Shown: in pieces, positions 20,607 through 31,505 of the stretch
Layout: the number at the start of each line of letters is the position of its first letter
Numbering within the stretch: the first letter of the stretch is position 1
DNA from: Buddleja alternifolia
Lineage: Eukaryota; Streptophyta; Magnoliopsida; Lamiales; Scrophulariaceae
Direction of reading: 5' to 3'
NCBI GenBank assembly: GCA_019426215.1
Contig: CM033391.1
Span: 20,572,708 to 20,636,707, forward strand
Length of the DNA stretch: 64,000 nucleotides
Notes under the pieces: model-generated
The model's input: only the letters and a program-made list of their open reading frames with translations
Databases searched by the model: none
What the model was told of the DNA's origin: nothing
Program-made: the position numbers and the translations under genes

Positions 20607-22747
20607 TGAAAGAGTTAGGTGCCCGACGTGCCATTTGTTGGGCATAGTAGCCGACTCTTTAAACAGTCTTATAATGTATCTTGTCAAGTTATTTAATAAA
20701 AGGCATATTCTTCTTTATCTTATCATTATATGCAATTAGATAAAGTCCCCTAGATCACTCTTAAGCTATGAGATGTGTTTGGTATCGGGGATGCCAATCA
20801 TGGAATATGTCTCTAAGGTTGTGGTCTTAAAAATGTTGCAAGTCATAGAATCATTGAGATAGGGATATCAATGACTCGTAAAGACTTGCACGTACAATGC
20901 ACACTCTTGGAGAGTGTATCCTATTCCATGGATACTGATACGGTGTACATCAGTGCATGTATGTGGGTTCTCGTTGGATCGAGTAAACTGAACAACCCCG
21001 CCGAGATTCCATATTGGAGTCAATGTCGAATCTGGAATCTCCTCGGTTCCGTAGGCATAAGATTGGTCCTCATGACTTGAGGCACCATTGGTCGTCTCGT
21101 GCATCGCCCACTGTACTTAGATTTGTCACACGATTCCAGGTGAGTCATAATGTGGGGCATATTGGGTCCAGTCTGGTTATGTACGGAGGCGCGTGAGTGC
21201 CAAGAAAGAATCCGTCACTGATCATTAGCATCGGCGCATATCCTATGTACTTCACGGTGTATTGACCATGGAAACTTCCGACCGGAGTAGTATCAACAAG
21301 GAGGAGCAGTGTTTCCTCGCTTGATTGATAAATTGGTCAATGTCACTTAGATCGATATACATAGAATCGAGTTCTTGGGATTTCGACTGACATCCAAGTC
21401 CTAGATTCGATCGGGATATTTGATGGAAGGATTTGACATATGCGAAAATCGTAATGCGCAAAGGTCACCTAATAATCGTTCATGGCTAGGTCTTCTTGGC
21501 GCGTGGCTAGTACTAACCTTGATTTGTAGGAACCATGAATTAATCGGTAATTAATTCTTGGTCGGATTAAAATACTTGGAGTAATTAAATCTAGCAATGA
21601 AAATTGCAAAGGCACAACGGGGTTGTGTTCCTACTACTAGTACATGAACGAACCTACAATGGGGTTACACACTTACTCAAGAAAGTTCAATTGCTATGTG
21701 AATATTAATCCGATTTAGGATTAAAGTGAAATTGATTAATGAGATTAATTAATTAAGTGGTAGACATTTTAATTAGTAGGCTTGGGAAAATAATTTTTCT
21801 ATTAATTAATCTTGGAGATTAATCATTAACGGAAATTATTATTATCCGGGAATATATTTAAGCTACTAATTTTACTATTAATTAATCATGAAGATTATTT
21901 AATTAACAAGTCTTGGAAGACTTGGGAGTCATTTTAATTAAGTTGGACTTAATTAAATCAAGTCACAAGAGTGAAATTCAAAGCTAGTCAAAGTTTGACT
22001 TGTAATGTTTTTTAAATGAAGAAGAAAATGAAAAATATTCTCTTATACATGTGGTGGTAGTTGAGAATGGAATGGTAGGTGAGAATGAGGTGGTAGGTGA
22101 ATAAAAACAAGTCTTCTACTCCACCTAACACCATATGGCCGAAAATTGGTGGCTATAAAAGGAGGTGTTCTTGCTCTCATTTAAAACTTGATGAAAACTT
22201 AAAAAGAAAAAAAAGCTTAGAGCTTAGTTCTTCATCTCTAGATTTTTCTTGCTTCTCTTGTGATTTTTGAAGACTTTCTTCTATAGAATTTCTTCTTGAA
22301 GATTAGTTGTAAAAGATTATCTTCCATAGATATTTCTTTTAGTAACTCTTCTTGTCTTCCACCTTTCACTACATAGACTCCATTTTCTTAGAGCATATAT
22401 CTAGCCAATCTTTTGCTTAAGGTATGAACTTACTTGAGGTGTGTCCTTGTAGAGGCTTCTTTCTTTAGGAGCTTGTGGTGGTTTGATTCGAACCCCTCCA
22501 TGTTGAGGTGAGGATTCGAAAATGAGAGCCAAAGTTTTTGGTGTGGTTTTCCTTGTGTTGTGGTTTTACACCCTCACTTTAATAAAACCCCAAATCTTGT
22601 AATCGGTTTAAAATCTCTTTACTCGTATTAGTTTTTGTTGTGCATTACTTTGACCCCCTAGCTTGGGATGCCGATATATATGTGTTTTATACATTTTATT
22701 TTTTCCGTTGCGCCGGCATCGCTTGTGGGGGCATACCGATCCTTACA
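20607..22747 (+). repeat. Element D 5' LTR
   Basis: 2141 bp, TGAAAGAG...CTTACA. It carries a TATA box (22154-22160) about 590 bases before its end and an AATAAA polyadenylation signal at 22581-22586, which place the R region between about 22185 and 22610. ORFs read across the LTR are repeated in the other copy and show no protein similarity. Confidence 0.96.
22154..22160 (+). promoter_or_regulatory. TATA box of element D 5' LTR
   Basis: GGCTATAAAAGG, a canonical TATA box. The 3' LTR has GGTTAAAAAAGG at the same place (29928 onward), so the motif is lost there. Confidence 0.8.
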
Positions 22748-22748
22748 G

Positions 22749-22760
22749 TGGTATCAGAGC
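22749..22760 (+). promoter_or_regulatory. Primer binding site of element D (initiator tRNA-Met)
   Basis: TGGTATCAGAGC starts one base after the 5' LTR, the usual copia primer site complementary to the 3' end of initiator tRNA-Met. Confidence 0.95.
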
Positions 22761-23168
22761 CCGGGTTATGCATATTAAAAACTTTGCATGTTTTTGCTTT
22801 CCGTTTCATGTAGTATTTTAACCGGTTGCTTAAATCTATATGTTACATTTGTTGATTTAATAATAGCTTGGGATTTGTCATCGTTTTTCTTAAAATCTTG
22901 GAGATTTTATTGTTTTTTTTAAACGATTGAAAATTAAGAGACACTAAAAGGGAAGGTCGAAACCCGGGCAAGGACCGTTGATATTGAACCCAAGCTACGA
23001 GACTTTGTGCGCACCCGGCCGAAGGCTTTGTGCGCATAAGGGTGTGCTCATTTAGTAGGGCTCAATATCGGGAATCATTGCCAACCGTTGAAGGAAACTT
23101 AGTGGGGGTCAAGACGGGGTTGACCATGGCCGATTCCACCCCTTGGTGGTCTCAACCATGGTCGAGAA

Positions 23169-23239
23169 ACTGTCCAGCAGCTGCTGGACAGTGTGTGCGC
23201 TGCTCGGCGGCGCACGGTGCGTTGCCGGGCAGCGTACAC
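23169..23239 (+). other. Perfect palindrome plus stem-loop in element D leader
   Basis: 23169-23192 is a perfect 24-bp palindrome (half-site ACTGTCCAGCAG followed by its own complement). It abuts a stem-loop with arms 23193-23208 and 23224-23239, pairing at 14 of 16 positions with a 15-base loop. The region is GC-rich in an otherwise AT-rich leader. Position and symmetry resemble RNA dimerisation and packaging signals of retroelements; this is inference. Confidence 0.65.
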
Positions 23240-24048
23240 GGGTGTGCGTATGCACACCATGTGCTTGATGGTTGGACCATCTTGACGTGGTGTGGTACAC
23301 ACGACCCGGGCCTTCAAGGACTCCTACCTTTGGCCCATTTCTTGATTTTGGAATCAACTTCCACTCGTTTTTGAGTTATTTAAAAGTTTGGAATTTTTGA
23401 AACTAGAAAAACTCGGTTTTTCCTCAAAACGTATAAATCCCAAAGTTATGATTGTTTCAACTATGTGATGGGCTTATGATTAATTAATGCTTTGCATGTC
23501 ATCTTCATACGCTTGATGGTTGATTTGCATAATGGATGGATTGTGGGTCGAGCCTTAGATTATTCAATTGGGTTGTAATTATTATTGGCCTCTATTTCAA
23601 TTTGGTTGTATATTTTATTTTCGCACTTTCTTTTTCATTTTATTGTAATCGAAGATGGAGACAAAGATGATGGACCATTATTGAAGATTATGTATGCCGT
23701 TGGAAGCTTAAGTAATAGATAGGGCCTATTTTAATTTAGTACCCTAGATTGCCTTAGATTCACCGGTGGCTCGGGTGGATCGCTTAGGGACCCACAATCA
23801 TCCATATTTGTTTACCGCTTTGTGGATATCTTATATTATGTTTTCTTATATGCTACTTGGATTGCATGATCACATAATTAAAGATAATCCTAATCTTGAT
23901 GAGACCTTGCATGTTGAAACCCCTCGCTTGATTTGTTTCAAGTAAATCCAAGAAATATTAAGTTTATGTGGAAATTGAATGAGGTTCTATTGTCCATGCC
24001 TTCCATCATAAGTGGTGGCATGTGAAATGCCATGAAGCTTGGCCCGCC

Positions 24049-24347
24049 GTCCATGAGTCGTGGGGTGGCGTCAAGTGGATTAGGCTGTGACCACCACTAA
24101 GCATAGCGATGCTCGTGGGATCGATTTGTCTAGGTGTCGTCCATGAGTCGTGGGGCACACTAGTCCGATCGATTGACCATGAATATTTGATGGGCTTGAC
24201 TTAACGTTTACTACCATATGGGCTCGTGTTCTCGGGGTATATGGGAAAGACGAGGCAAAATATCTTGAGAACTATATGTCGATATAGAAGGCCGGTAAGC
24301 CTACCATATGGATTTATCATATGGGCTCGTGTTCTCGGGGCATATGA
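24049..24347 (+). repeat. Direct-repeat modules in element D leader
   Basis: GTCCATGAGTCGTGGGG occurs at 24049-24065 and 24139-24155. A 29-base module containing GGGCTCGTGTTCTCGGGG and bounded by CATATG occurs at 24215-24243 and 24319-24347 with one difference. Confidence 0.85.
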
Positions 24348-24532
24348 AGACGCTTATGGATCTCGAGCCCACTAGGGAGACCCGCATATCTCCTCGAATA
24401 TCCATATAAGAGGGTTATGGAATTTGATAAAATAGTGGGAGACACGTACGATTAAAGACCGAATTATATGTGGACAAGATACATATTGAATGCTAATTGT
24501 TTTGCCTCGATATTTATTTTTTAGTTAACAAA

Positions 24533-25507
24533 ATGGCCAAAAATCCACTTTCAACAATCTTAGATTCAAATAGACTTGTCGGTCCCAACTACGCCGATTG
24601 GTATCGAAACCTTAAAATTGTGTTTCAAAGTGAGCGCAAGGATAGCGTATTAGATACGCCTTTGCCTCGCGTAACTCGCACAAAAAGTGATGATGAACGT
24701 GCCGCTTTTGATAAGTGGACTGATGATAATATCCAAGTGAGATGTATCATGATGGCTTCTATGACTAATGAGCTTCAAAAGCAATTTGAGCATGTGACCA
24801 TCTCCAAGGATATTATCAAAAGTTTCGAGGAGCTCTATGGCACTCGAACTAGGAGGGAGAGATTCGCAATCTCTAAAGAGCTATTCCGTGCTCGTCTGCA
24901 TGAGGGATCTTCGGTCGATAATCATGTTTTACGTATGATCAGTCTTATTAATAAGCTTTCTGATCTTGGCGTAAAATTTGAGACCGAGCTTTCTGTTGAC
25001 CTCGTCCTACAGTCCCTTCCGAAGTCGTTTGACCAATTTGTCATCAACTACAACATGAATCAACTTGAGGCTTCATTACCCGAGTTGTTGAACATGTTGA
25101 AGAGTGCAGATGCCACCATCAAGAAAGATAAGCCGGTACTGCTTGTTGGTTCCTCATCCCGTTCTAAGGGCCGTAAGGCCAATAAGAATAAGGGGAAGAA
25201 GAACAACAACAAGAAAAAACAGTTGAAAGGTAAAGGTGGTGTGAAAAAGGCTAAGGGTACCGATCATGATGCGTGCTTCAATTGTGGTAAAAAGGGACAT
25301 TGGAAGCGTAATTGCACTGAACCAATGAATGGTATGTTTTATGTTGAAGTTAACTTATCAGTTAATGATGCTTCTTGGGTGTTGGACACCGGATGTGGAG
25401 TTCACCTTTGCAATGATTTGCAGGTGATGGCAAGAAGCAAACAGATAAGTAGAGGGGAGATGACCATGCGGTTTGGGATGGAGCACGGGTTGCTGCCACG
25501 GCCGTAG
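24533..25507 (+). pseudogene. Element D gag and start of protease, ends at a frameshift
   Basis: Copia gag. The ATG at 24533 (MAKNPLSTIL) is chosen because the preceding in-frame codons begin only at a non-ATG codon. The gag core spans about residues 10-200, a Lys-rich stretch follows, and a CX2CX4HX4C zinc knuckle lies at 25274-25315 (about residues 248-261). The protease begins with WVLDTGCG (Asp codon 25385). The frame ends at TAG 25505-25507; just before it, from about 25475, the sequence makes sense in the next frame, so a one-base loss near 25476 explains the break. Element D is otherwise a single gag-pol polyprotein. Confidence 0.9.
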
Positions 25508-28368
25508 GAACTATCTACTTATCTTCTCCTAACAAAAACCGTGTTATTTTGAACAATGTATTTTACATTCCGCAATTAATTAAGAACATCATTTCTGTAC
25601 CCTTGTTGGACAAGGAAGGTTATAGTTTTGTTATCAAAAATGGAGCTTGCTCCATGTTTTATGATTCTTCTTTAATATTGGAATCAAAGTTGTCTCATGG
25701 CTTATACACGGTTCTCCCCGATACTCCAATCTTATTATCTCAACATGAGGAACATACTAGTAAGAGAAAGTTAGATAATCAAAATGATACATACCTGTGG
25801 CATGCTAGACTAGGCCATATCTCTAAAGATAGAGTTCATAAGATGGCGGATAAGCTTGACCTTCGGGAAATGCTAGATATGCCAACTTGTGAATCTTGTC
25901 TAAAGGGTAAGATGACCAAATCACCATTTGTCGGGCAAATGGAGCGAGCTACTAACCTTTTGGACTTGGTCCATACGGATGTATGTGGTCCGCTTAATGT
26001 AAGCACTAAAGGGAACAATTCTTACTTCATAACCTTCACCGACGACTTTTCGAGGTATGGTTACGTGTGTCTTATGAGATACAAGTCTGAAGCCTTTGAG
26101 AGGTTCAAGGAGTTTAGACATGAAGTAGAGAAGCAAACGGGAAGAAGTATCAAAGCTCTTCGATCGGATCGAGGGGGAGAATACTTGTCCCATGAATTCC
26201 TCAATTATCTAAAAGACAATGAGATTGTCTCTCAGTGGACTCCGACCGGTACTCCCCAACTTAATGGGATAAGCGAGCGAAGGAATCGAACCTTGATGGA
26301 CATGGTTCGATCCATGATGAGTTTCACTGGACTTCCTCTTTCCTTCTGGGGATATGCCCTAGAATCTGCGACGCATCTATTAAATAGAGTACCGTCAAAG
26401 AGTGTCTCCAAGGTGCCATATGAAATGTGGTTTGGTAAACCACCCACTTATAAATACCTAAGGGTATGGGGTTGCTCGGCTTATGCCAAGCAACTAGTGG
26501 GCGATAAGTTGGATGCAAGATCCTCCTTATGTAAGTTTGTGGGATATCCAAAGGAATCCTATGGATATTATTTCTACAACCCATCGGAACATAAAGTGTT
26601 TGTTTCAAGGAACGCTACCTTATTAGAGAAGGAATTTCTATTGGATAGAAATGGCGAGGTTGCAGAACTTGAGGAAACTCAAGAACCACAAAAGGGTTCA
26701 CCTGATACCACAGATGCACAACCAGAAGTAGTAGCAAGTACACAATATCCTCGAAGATCCGAAAGGATCCCGAAACAACTTGAGAGGTATGGTTTCTTGC
26801 TTGATAGCAATGAGGATGGTAATTCCCCTGATCCAAGGACATATGGGGAAGCGATGTTGGACGTCGATTCGGGAAAATGGTTAGAAGCCATGCAATCCGA
26901 GATGGACTCCATGCACTCCAACAAGGTTTGGACCTTGGTAGATCCACCTGACGGGTCTAAACTCGTAGGCTGCAAGTGGATCTATAAGCGAAAGCTTGGA
27001 GCAGATGGAGAAGTAGTCACCTACAAGGCACGTCTCGTGGCGAAAGGTTACACTCAGAGGCAAGGAATTGACTATGATGAAACCTTTTCACCAGTGGCGA
27101 TGGTCAAATCCATTCGGATACTTCTAGCCGTAGCTGCATATTTAGACTATGAAATATGGCAGATGGATGTGAAGACTGCTTTCCTCAATGGTAAAATAGA
27201 GGAAGAGCTTTGCATGGAGCAGCCCGAGGGCTTCGCATCCATAGGAAGTGAGCACAAGGTGTGCAAACTTTAGAGATCCATTTATGGACTCAAACAGGCT
27301 TCCCGAAGCTGGAACAAGTGTTTTGATGATACTATACAAACATATGGTTTTCTTCAAAATGCTGATGAAGCATGTGTGTACAAAAGGGCTAGTGGGAGCG
27401 CGATAACATTTTTGGTGCTTTACGTTGATGACATTCTATTGTTTGGAAACAACATAGGAATGTTGCAAGAAACGAAAGCGTGGTTATCCACACAATTCTC
27501 AATGAAGGATATGGGAGAGGCATCCTACATTCTCGGAATGAAGATTCATCGAGATAGATCCAATAGAATGCTGGGACTCTCCCAATCTGCGTACATAGAT
27601 AGAGTTTTGAAGAGATTCAAAATGGATCAGTCCAAGAGAGGACTGGTGCCTCAGACACCGGAGGAAAAGGACAAGATGTCTCACATACCATATGGCTCTG
27701 CTATAGGGAGTATTATGTATGCTATGCTATGTACACGGCCTGATGTGGCTTATGCACTTAGTGCAATAAGCCGATATCAAGCCAATCCAGGGGAAGAGCA
27801 CTGGAAAGCCGTAAAGGCAGTCCTTAAGTACTTAAGAAAAACGAAGGATGCCTTCCTAGTCTACGGTGGAGGAGAATTAAAATTGGAAGGTTATACAGAT
27901 TCTAGCTTCCAATCTAATGTGGATGATTTCAAATCTATCTCGGGATTTGTCTTTGTACTCAATGGTGGAGCGGTCAGCTGGAAGTGTTCTAAACAGGAAA
28001 CTATTGCTGACTCCACCACAGAGGCCGAGTACATTGCAGCCTGGGTGGCTGCAAAAGAAGCTGTTTGGATAAGGAACTTCATCCAAGAGTAGGGTGTTGT
28101 TCCATCTATTGTTGATCCCGTACGATTGTACTGTGACAACAATGGGGCTATTGCACAGTCAAAAGAGCCAAGGTCTCATCAGAGGTCCAAACATATAGAA
28201 AGGCGATACCATCTGATCAGAGAGATCGTTTGTAGAGGCAACGTTCAAGTGGAACGTGTGGACTCGACAAATAACATAGCAGACCCCTTTACCAAAACCT
28301 TGGGCCAAAGAGTATTGGAGGGACATCTTGAGAAGATGGGCCTGAAATACATGGGCAATTGGCTCTAG
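25508..28368 (+). pseudogene. Element D pol: protease end, integrase, reverse transcriptase, RNase H
   Basis: Rest of the copia polyprotein. In order: end of the protease; GAG-pre-integrase zinc region (WHARLGH to CESCLKGK); integrase core with Asp 25978 (HTDVCGP), Asp 26167 (RSDRGGEY) and Glu 26275 (ISERRNRT); reverse transcriptase from about 26960 with YVDD at 27421-27432; and RNase H (GYTDSSFQSN, ADSTTEAEY) to the TAG at 28366-28368. Two nonsense codons interrupt the same frame: TAG 27271-27273 in RT and TAG 28090-28092 in RNase H. All catalytic residues listed are present. Confidence 0.92.
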
Positions 28369-28382
28369 GGCAAGTGGGAGAT
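28368..28382 (+). promoter_or_regulatory. Polypurine tract of element D
   Basis: GGGCAAGTGGGAGAT between the pol stop and the 3' LTR. The purine run AAGTGGGAGA next to the LTR is the usual form in copia elements. Confidence 0.8.
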
Positions 28383-30523
28383 TGAAAGAGTTAGGTGCCC
28401 GACGTGCCATTTGTTGGGCGTAGTAGCCGACTCTTTAAACAGTCTTATATTGTATCTTGTCAAGTTATTTAATAAAAGGCATATTCTTCTTTATCTTATC
28501 ATTATATGCAATTAGATAAAGTCCCCTAGATCACTCTTAAGCTATGAGATGTGTTTGGTATCGGGGATGCCAATCATGGAATATGTCTCTAAGGTTGTGG
28601 TCTTAAAAATGTTGCAAGTCATAGAATCATTGAGATAGGGATATCAAAGACTCGTAAAGACTTGCACGTACAATGCACACTCTTGGAGAGTGTATCCTAT
28701 TCCATGGATACTGATACGGTGTACATCAGTGAATGTATGTGGGTTCTCGTTGGATCGAGTAAACTGAACAACCCCGTCGAGATTCCATATTGGAGTCAAT
28801 GTCGAATTTGGAATCTCCTCGGTTCCGTAGGCATAAGATTGGTCCTCATGACTTGAGGCACCATTGGTCGTCTCGTGCATCGCCCACTGTACTTAGATTT
28901 GTCACACGATTCCAGGTGAGTCATAAAGTGGGGCATATTGGGTCCAGTCTGGTTATGTACGGAGGCGTGTGAGTGCCAAGAAAGAATCCGTCACTGATCA
29001 TTATCATCGGCGCATATCCTATGTACTTCACCGTGTATTGACCATGGGAACCTCCGGCCGGAGTAGTATCAATAAGGAGGAGCAGTGTTTCCTCGCTTGA
29101 TTGATAAATTGGTCAATGTCACTTAGATCGATATACATAGAATCGAGTTACTGGGATTTCGACTGACATCCAAGTCCTAGATTCGATCGTGATATTTGAT
29201 GGAAGGATTTTACTTATGCGAAAATCGTAATGCGCAAAGGTCACCTAATAATCGTTCATGGCTAGGTCTTCTTGGCGCGTGGCTAGTACTAACCTTGATT
29301 TGTAGGAACCATGAATTAATCGGTAATTAATTCTTGGTCGGATTAAAATACTTGGAGTAATTAAATCTAGCAATGAAAATTGCAAAGGCACAACGGGGTT
29401 GTGTTCCTACTACTAGTACATGAACGAACCTACAATGGGGTTACACACTTACTCAAGAAAGTTCAATTGCTATGTGAATATTAATCCGGTTTAGGATTAA
29501 AGTGAAATTGATTAATGAGATTAATTAATTAAGTGGAAGACATTTTAATTAGTAGGCTTGGGAAAATAATTTTTCTATTAATTAATCTTGAAGATTAATC
29601 ATTAACGGAAATTATTATTATCTGGGAATATATTTAAACTACTAATTTTACTATTAATTAATCATGAAGATTATTTAATTAACAAGTCTTGGAAGACTTG
29701 GGAGTCATTTTAATTAAGTTGGACTTAATTAAATGAAGTCACAAGAGTGAAATTCAAAGCTAGTCAAAGTTTGACTTGTAATGTGTTTTAAATGAAGAAG
29801 AAAATGAAAAATATTCTCTTACACATGTGGTGGTAGTTGAGAATGGAATGGTAGGTGAGAATGAGGTGGTAGGTAAAGAAAAACAAGTCTTCTACTCCAC
29901 CTAACACCATATGGCCGAAAATTGGTGGTTAAAAAAGGAGGTGTTCTTGCTCTCATTTAAAACTTGATGAAAACTTAAAAACAAAAAAAAACTTAGAGCT
30001 TAGTTCTTCATCTCTAGATTTTTCTAGCTTCTCTTGTGATTCTTGAAGACTTTCTTCTATAGAACTTCTTCTTGAAGATTAGTTGTAAAAGATTATCTTC
30101 CATAGATATTTCTTTTAGTAACTCTTCTTGTCTTACACCTTTCACTACATAGACTCCATTTCCTTAGAGCATATATCTTGCCAATCTTTTGCTTAAGGTA
30201 TGAACTTACTTGAGGTGTGTCCTTGTAGAGGCTTCTTTCTTTAGGAGCATATGGTGGTTTGATTCGAACCCCTCCATGTTGAGGTGAGGATTCGAAAATG
30301 AGAGCCAAAGTTTTTGTTGTGGTTTTCCTTGTGTTGTGGTTTTACACCCTCACTTTAATAAAACCCCAAATCTTATAATCGGTTTTAAACTCCTTTACTC
30401 GTATTAGTTTTTGTTGTGCATTACTTTGACCCCCTAGCTTGGAATGCCGATATATATGTGTTTTATATACTTTATTTCTTCCGTTGCGCCGGCATCGCTT
30501 TTGGGGGCATACCGATCCTTACA
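28383..30523 (+). repeat. Element D 3' LTR
   Basis: 2141 bp, the same length as the 5' LTR, followed by GCTTC. About 50-60 substitutions from the 5' copy by hand. The AATAAA signal is kept (30357-30362) but the TATA box is not. Confidence 0.96.
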
Positions 30524-31088
30524 GCTTCATTGTCCCAGCCTTAATCATGGTATTATTTACCCACTCAGCGCTCTCCTCCGCCACTTCATGAAGAACAACC
30601 TCTAAATCGACAACTGCATAACGGTTCTTCACTAACTCGTCAAAAGCACAGACAGAGGGCCCAACTGGGAATCCAATACACTCTCTGATGGCATCCTCGT
30701 CATATGTAACTTTTCTACCCCGTACTGTAGTCTCAGTGGCCTCTCCATATCCAACCGTGCGTTTCCGAATCCGTTGACTAACTACAGCTGAAGCATAAAA
30801 TTCCTGCACCCAGAAAAGATTAATCTTGTATGGCTCCTCTAGAAACGGTTGCCACTTATGAAACCTAAGGAGAGTTTTATTCGGAGCCTTTGTAAGCGAA
30901 AGAGGCTTTTCTTTGTGTATCACCCGTGCCCCGAATCTCCTAAAAACTACTTGAACATCTAGACTATCAAATCTTGGATCAAGGGGTACATTATCCTCCT
31001 CCTCACTACCAGAAAATTCCGGCTCGAACACGGGCTGTTGACCCCTCGAAGTTCCCTCGACCTCTTTATTACCCTTAGTTCGAGCCAT
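30524..31088 (-). pseudogene. Element B env-like ORF, 5' part
   Basis: N-terminal 188 codons of B's env-like ORF, starting at the ATG at 31088 (MARTKGNKEVEGTS, matching the basic N-terminus of C). It is open without stops up to D's insertion; the sequence resumes in frame at 20601. It is Glu-rich after the N-terminus, and the EEPYKINLFWVQEFY segment matches GPLEPIRVSWVLELF in C. No membrane segment is visible. Confidence 0.85.
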
Positions 31089-31505
31089 CTCAACGAAACT
31101 AGAAAATTGCAATCGGATAACTTAATACCAACACAATCAATCCCAACTCCTAACGCAACAATCGCAGCTTATCCTCAACACGAAACCCCCAAACTTTTGC
31201 AAACTTCAATTTCAACCCCCAAAACTTAAGAATAATTCAACAATAACACCCCCAAACTATTACTAAATTCACAATTCAGCCCCTAACAAAAATTCTGCAA
31301 CAATTTCAACTCCCACACAAATTTGTGAACAAGAAAATCAAACCCGAATCAACAATAGCAACAAACAATCACTCGAACCCCCACACTGCTACTAAATACA
31401 TGAAACAACGAAGAGGGGTCAAGCCAATCACTTACCAAGCCGAAATATGAAATTTCGAAAATTGCTCTAAGCTCTGTCTTCCACGTCCATACGTAAGATG
31501 GCACG
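31089..31505 (-). other. Leader of element B env-like ORF
   Basis: About 400 AT-rich bases upstream of B's env-like start. Several CCCCCAAACTT-like stretches occur on the plus strand, which read as AAGTTTGGGGG on the element strand, like polypurine tracts. A box CCACGTCCATACGTAAG lies at 31481-31497 just beside the insertion of element E. No gene is supported. Confidence 0.65.
31501..31505. repeat. Target-site duplication of element E (GCACG/ACACG), left copy
   Basis: GCACG at 31501-31505 and ACACG at 37536-37540 flank E. They differ by one base, so either one copy mutated after insertion or only four bases (CACG) are original. Confidence 0.8.

Larger units (their letters stand above)
22748..24532 (+). 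other. Element D untranslated leader
   Basis: About 1.8 kb between the 5' LTR and the gag ATG. It contains the primer site, a perfect 24-bp palindrome with adjoining stem-loop (23169-23239) and two kinds of direct repeats (24049-24347). The overlapping ORFs at 23030-23374 on both strands come from the GC-rich structured stretch and have no recognisable domain. Confidence 0.75.
20607..30523 (+). mobile_element. Element D: full-length Ty1/copia retrotransposon with 2.1-kb LTRs
   Basis: 9917 bp, flanked by GCTTC. LTRs are 20607-22747 and 28383-30523, both 2141 bp. The primer site TGGTATCAGAGC (initiator tRNA-Met) follows the 5' LTR. A 1.8-kb leader precedes gag. Domain order is gag, protease, integrase, reverse transcriptase, RNase H, which is the copia order. 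The long LTRs and a gag N-terminus of the type NPLSTILDSNRLVGPNYADW suggest the Angela/Tork side of the copia tree; the lineage call is tentative. By hand the LTRs differ at about 50-60 positions (about 2.5 %). Coding damage is one frameshift and two nonsense codons. Confidence 0.95.

Noticed and set aside
20868..21461. ORFs inside the D LTRs, repeated at 28644-28972
   Set aside because: They occur twice only because the LTR does, run in several frames and on both strands, and resemble no protein.
23030..23374. Overlapping ORFs of 70-114 codons on both strands in the D leader
   Set aside because: They follow from a GC-rich structured stretch lacking stops, show no domain, and lie in a retrotransposon leader.
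26324..26975. Long antisense ORFs opposite D's integrase and RT
   Set aside because: Shadow frames of a well-supported coding sequence, with no similarity of their own.
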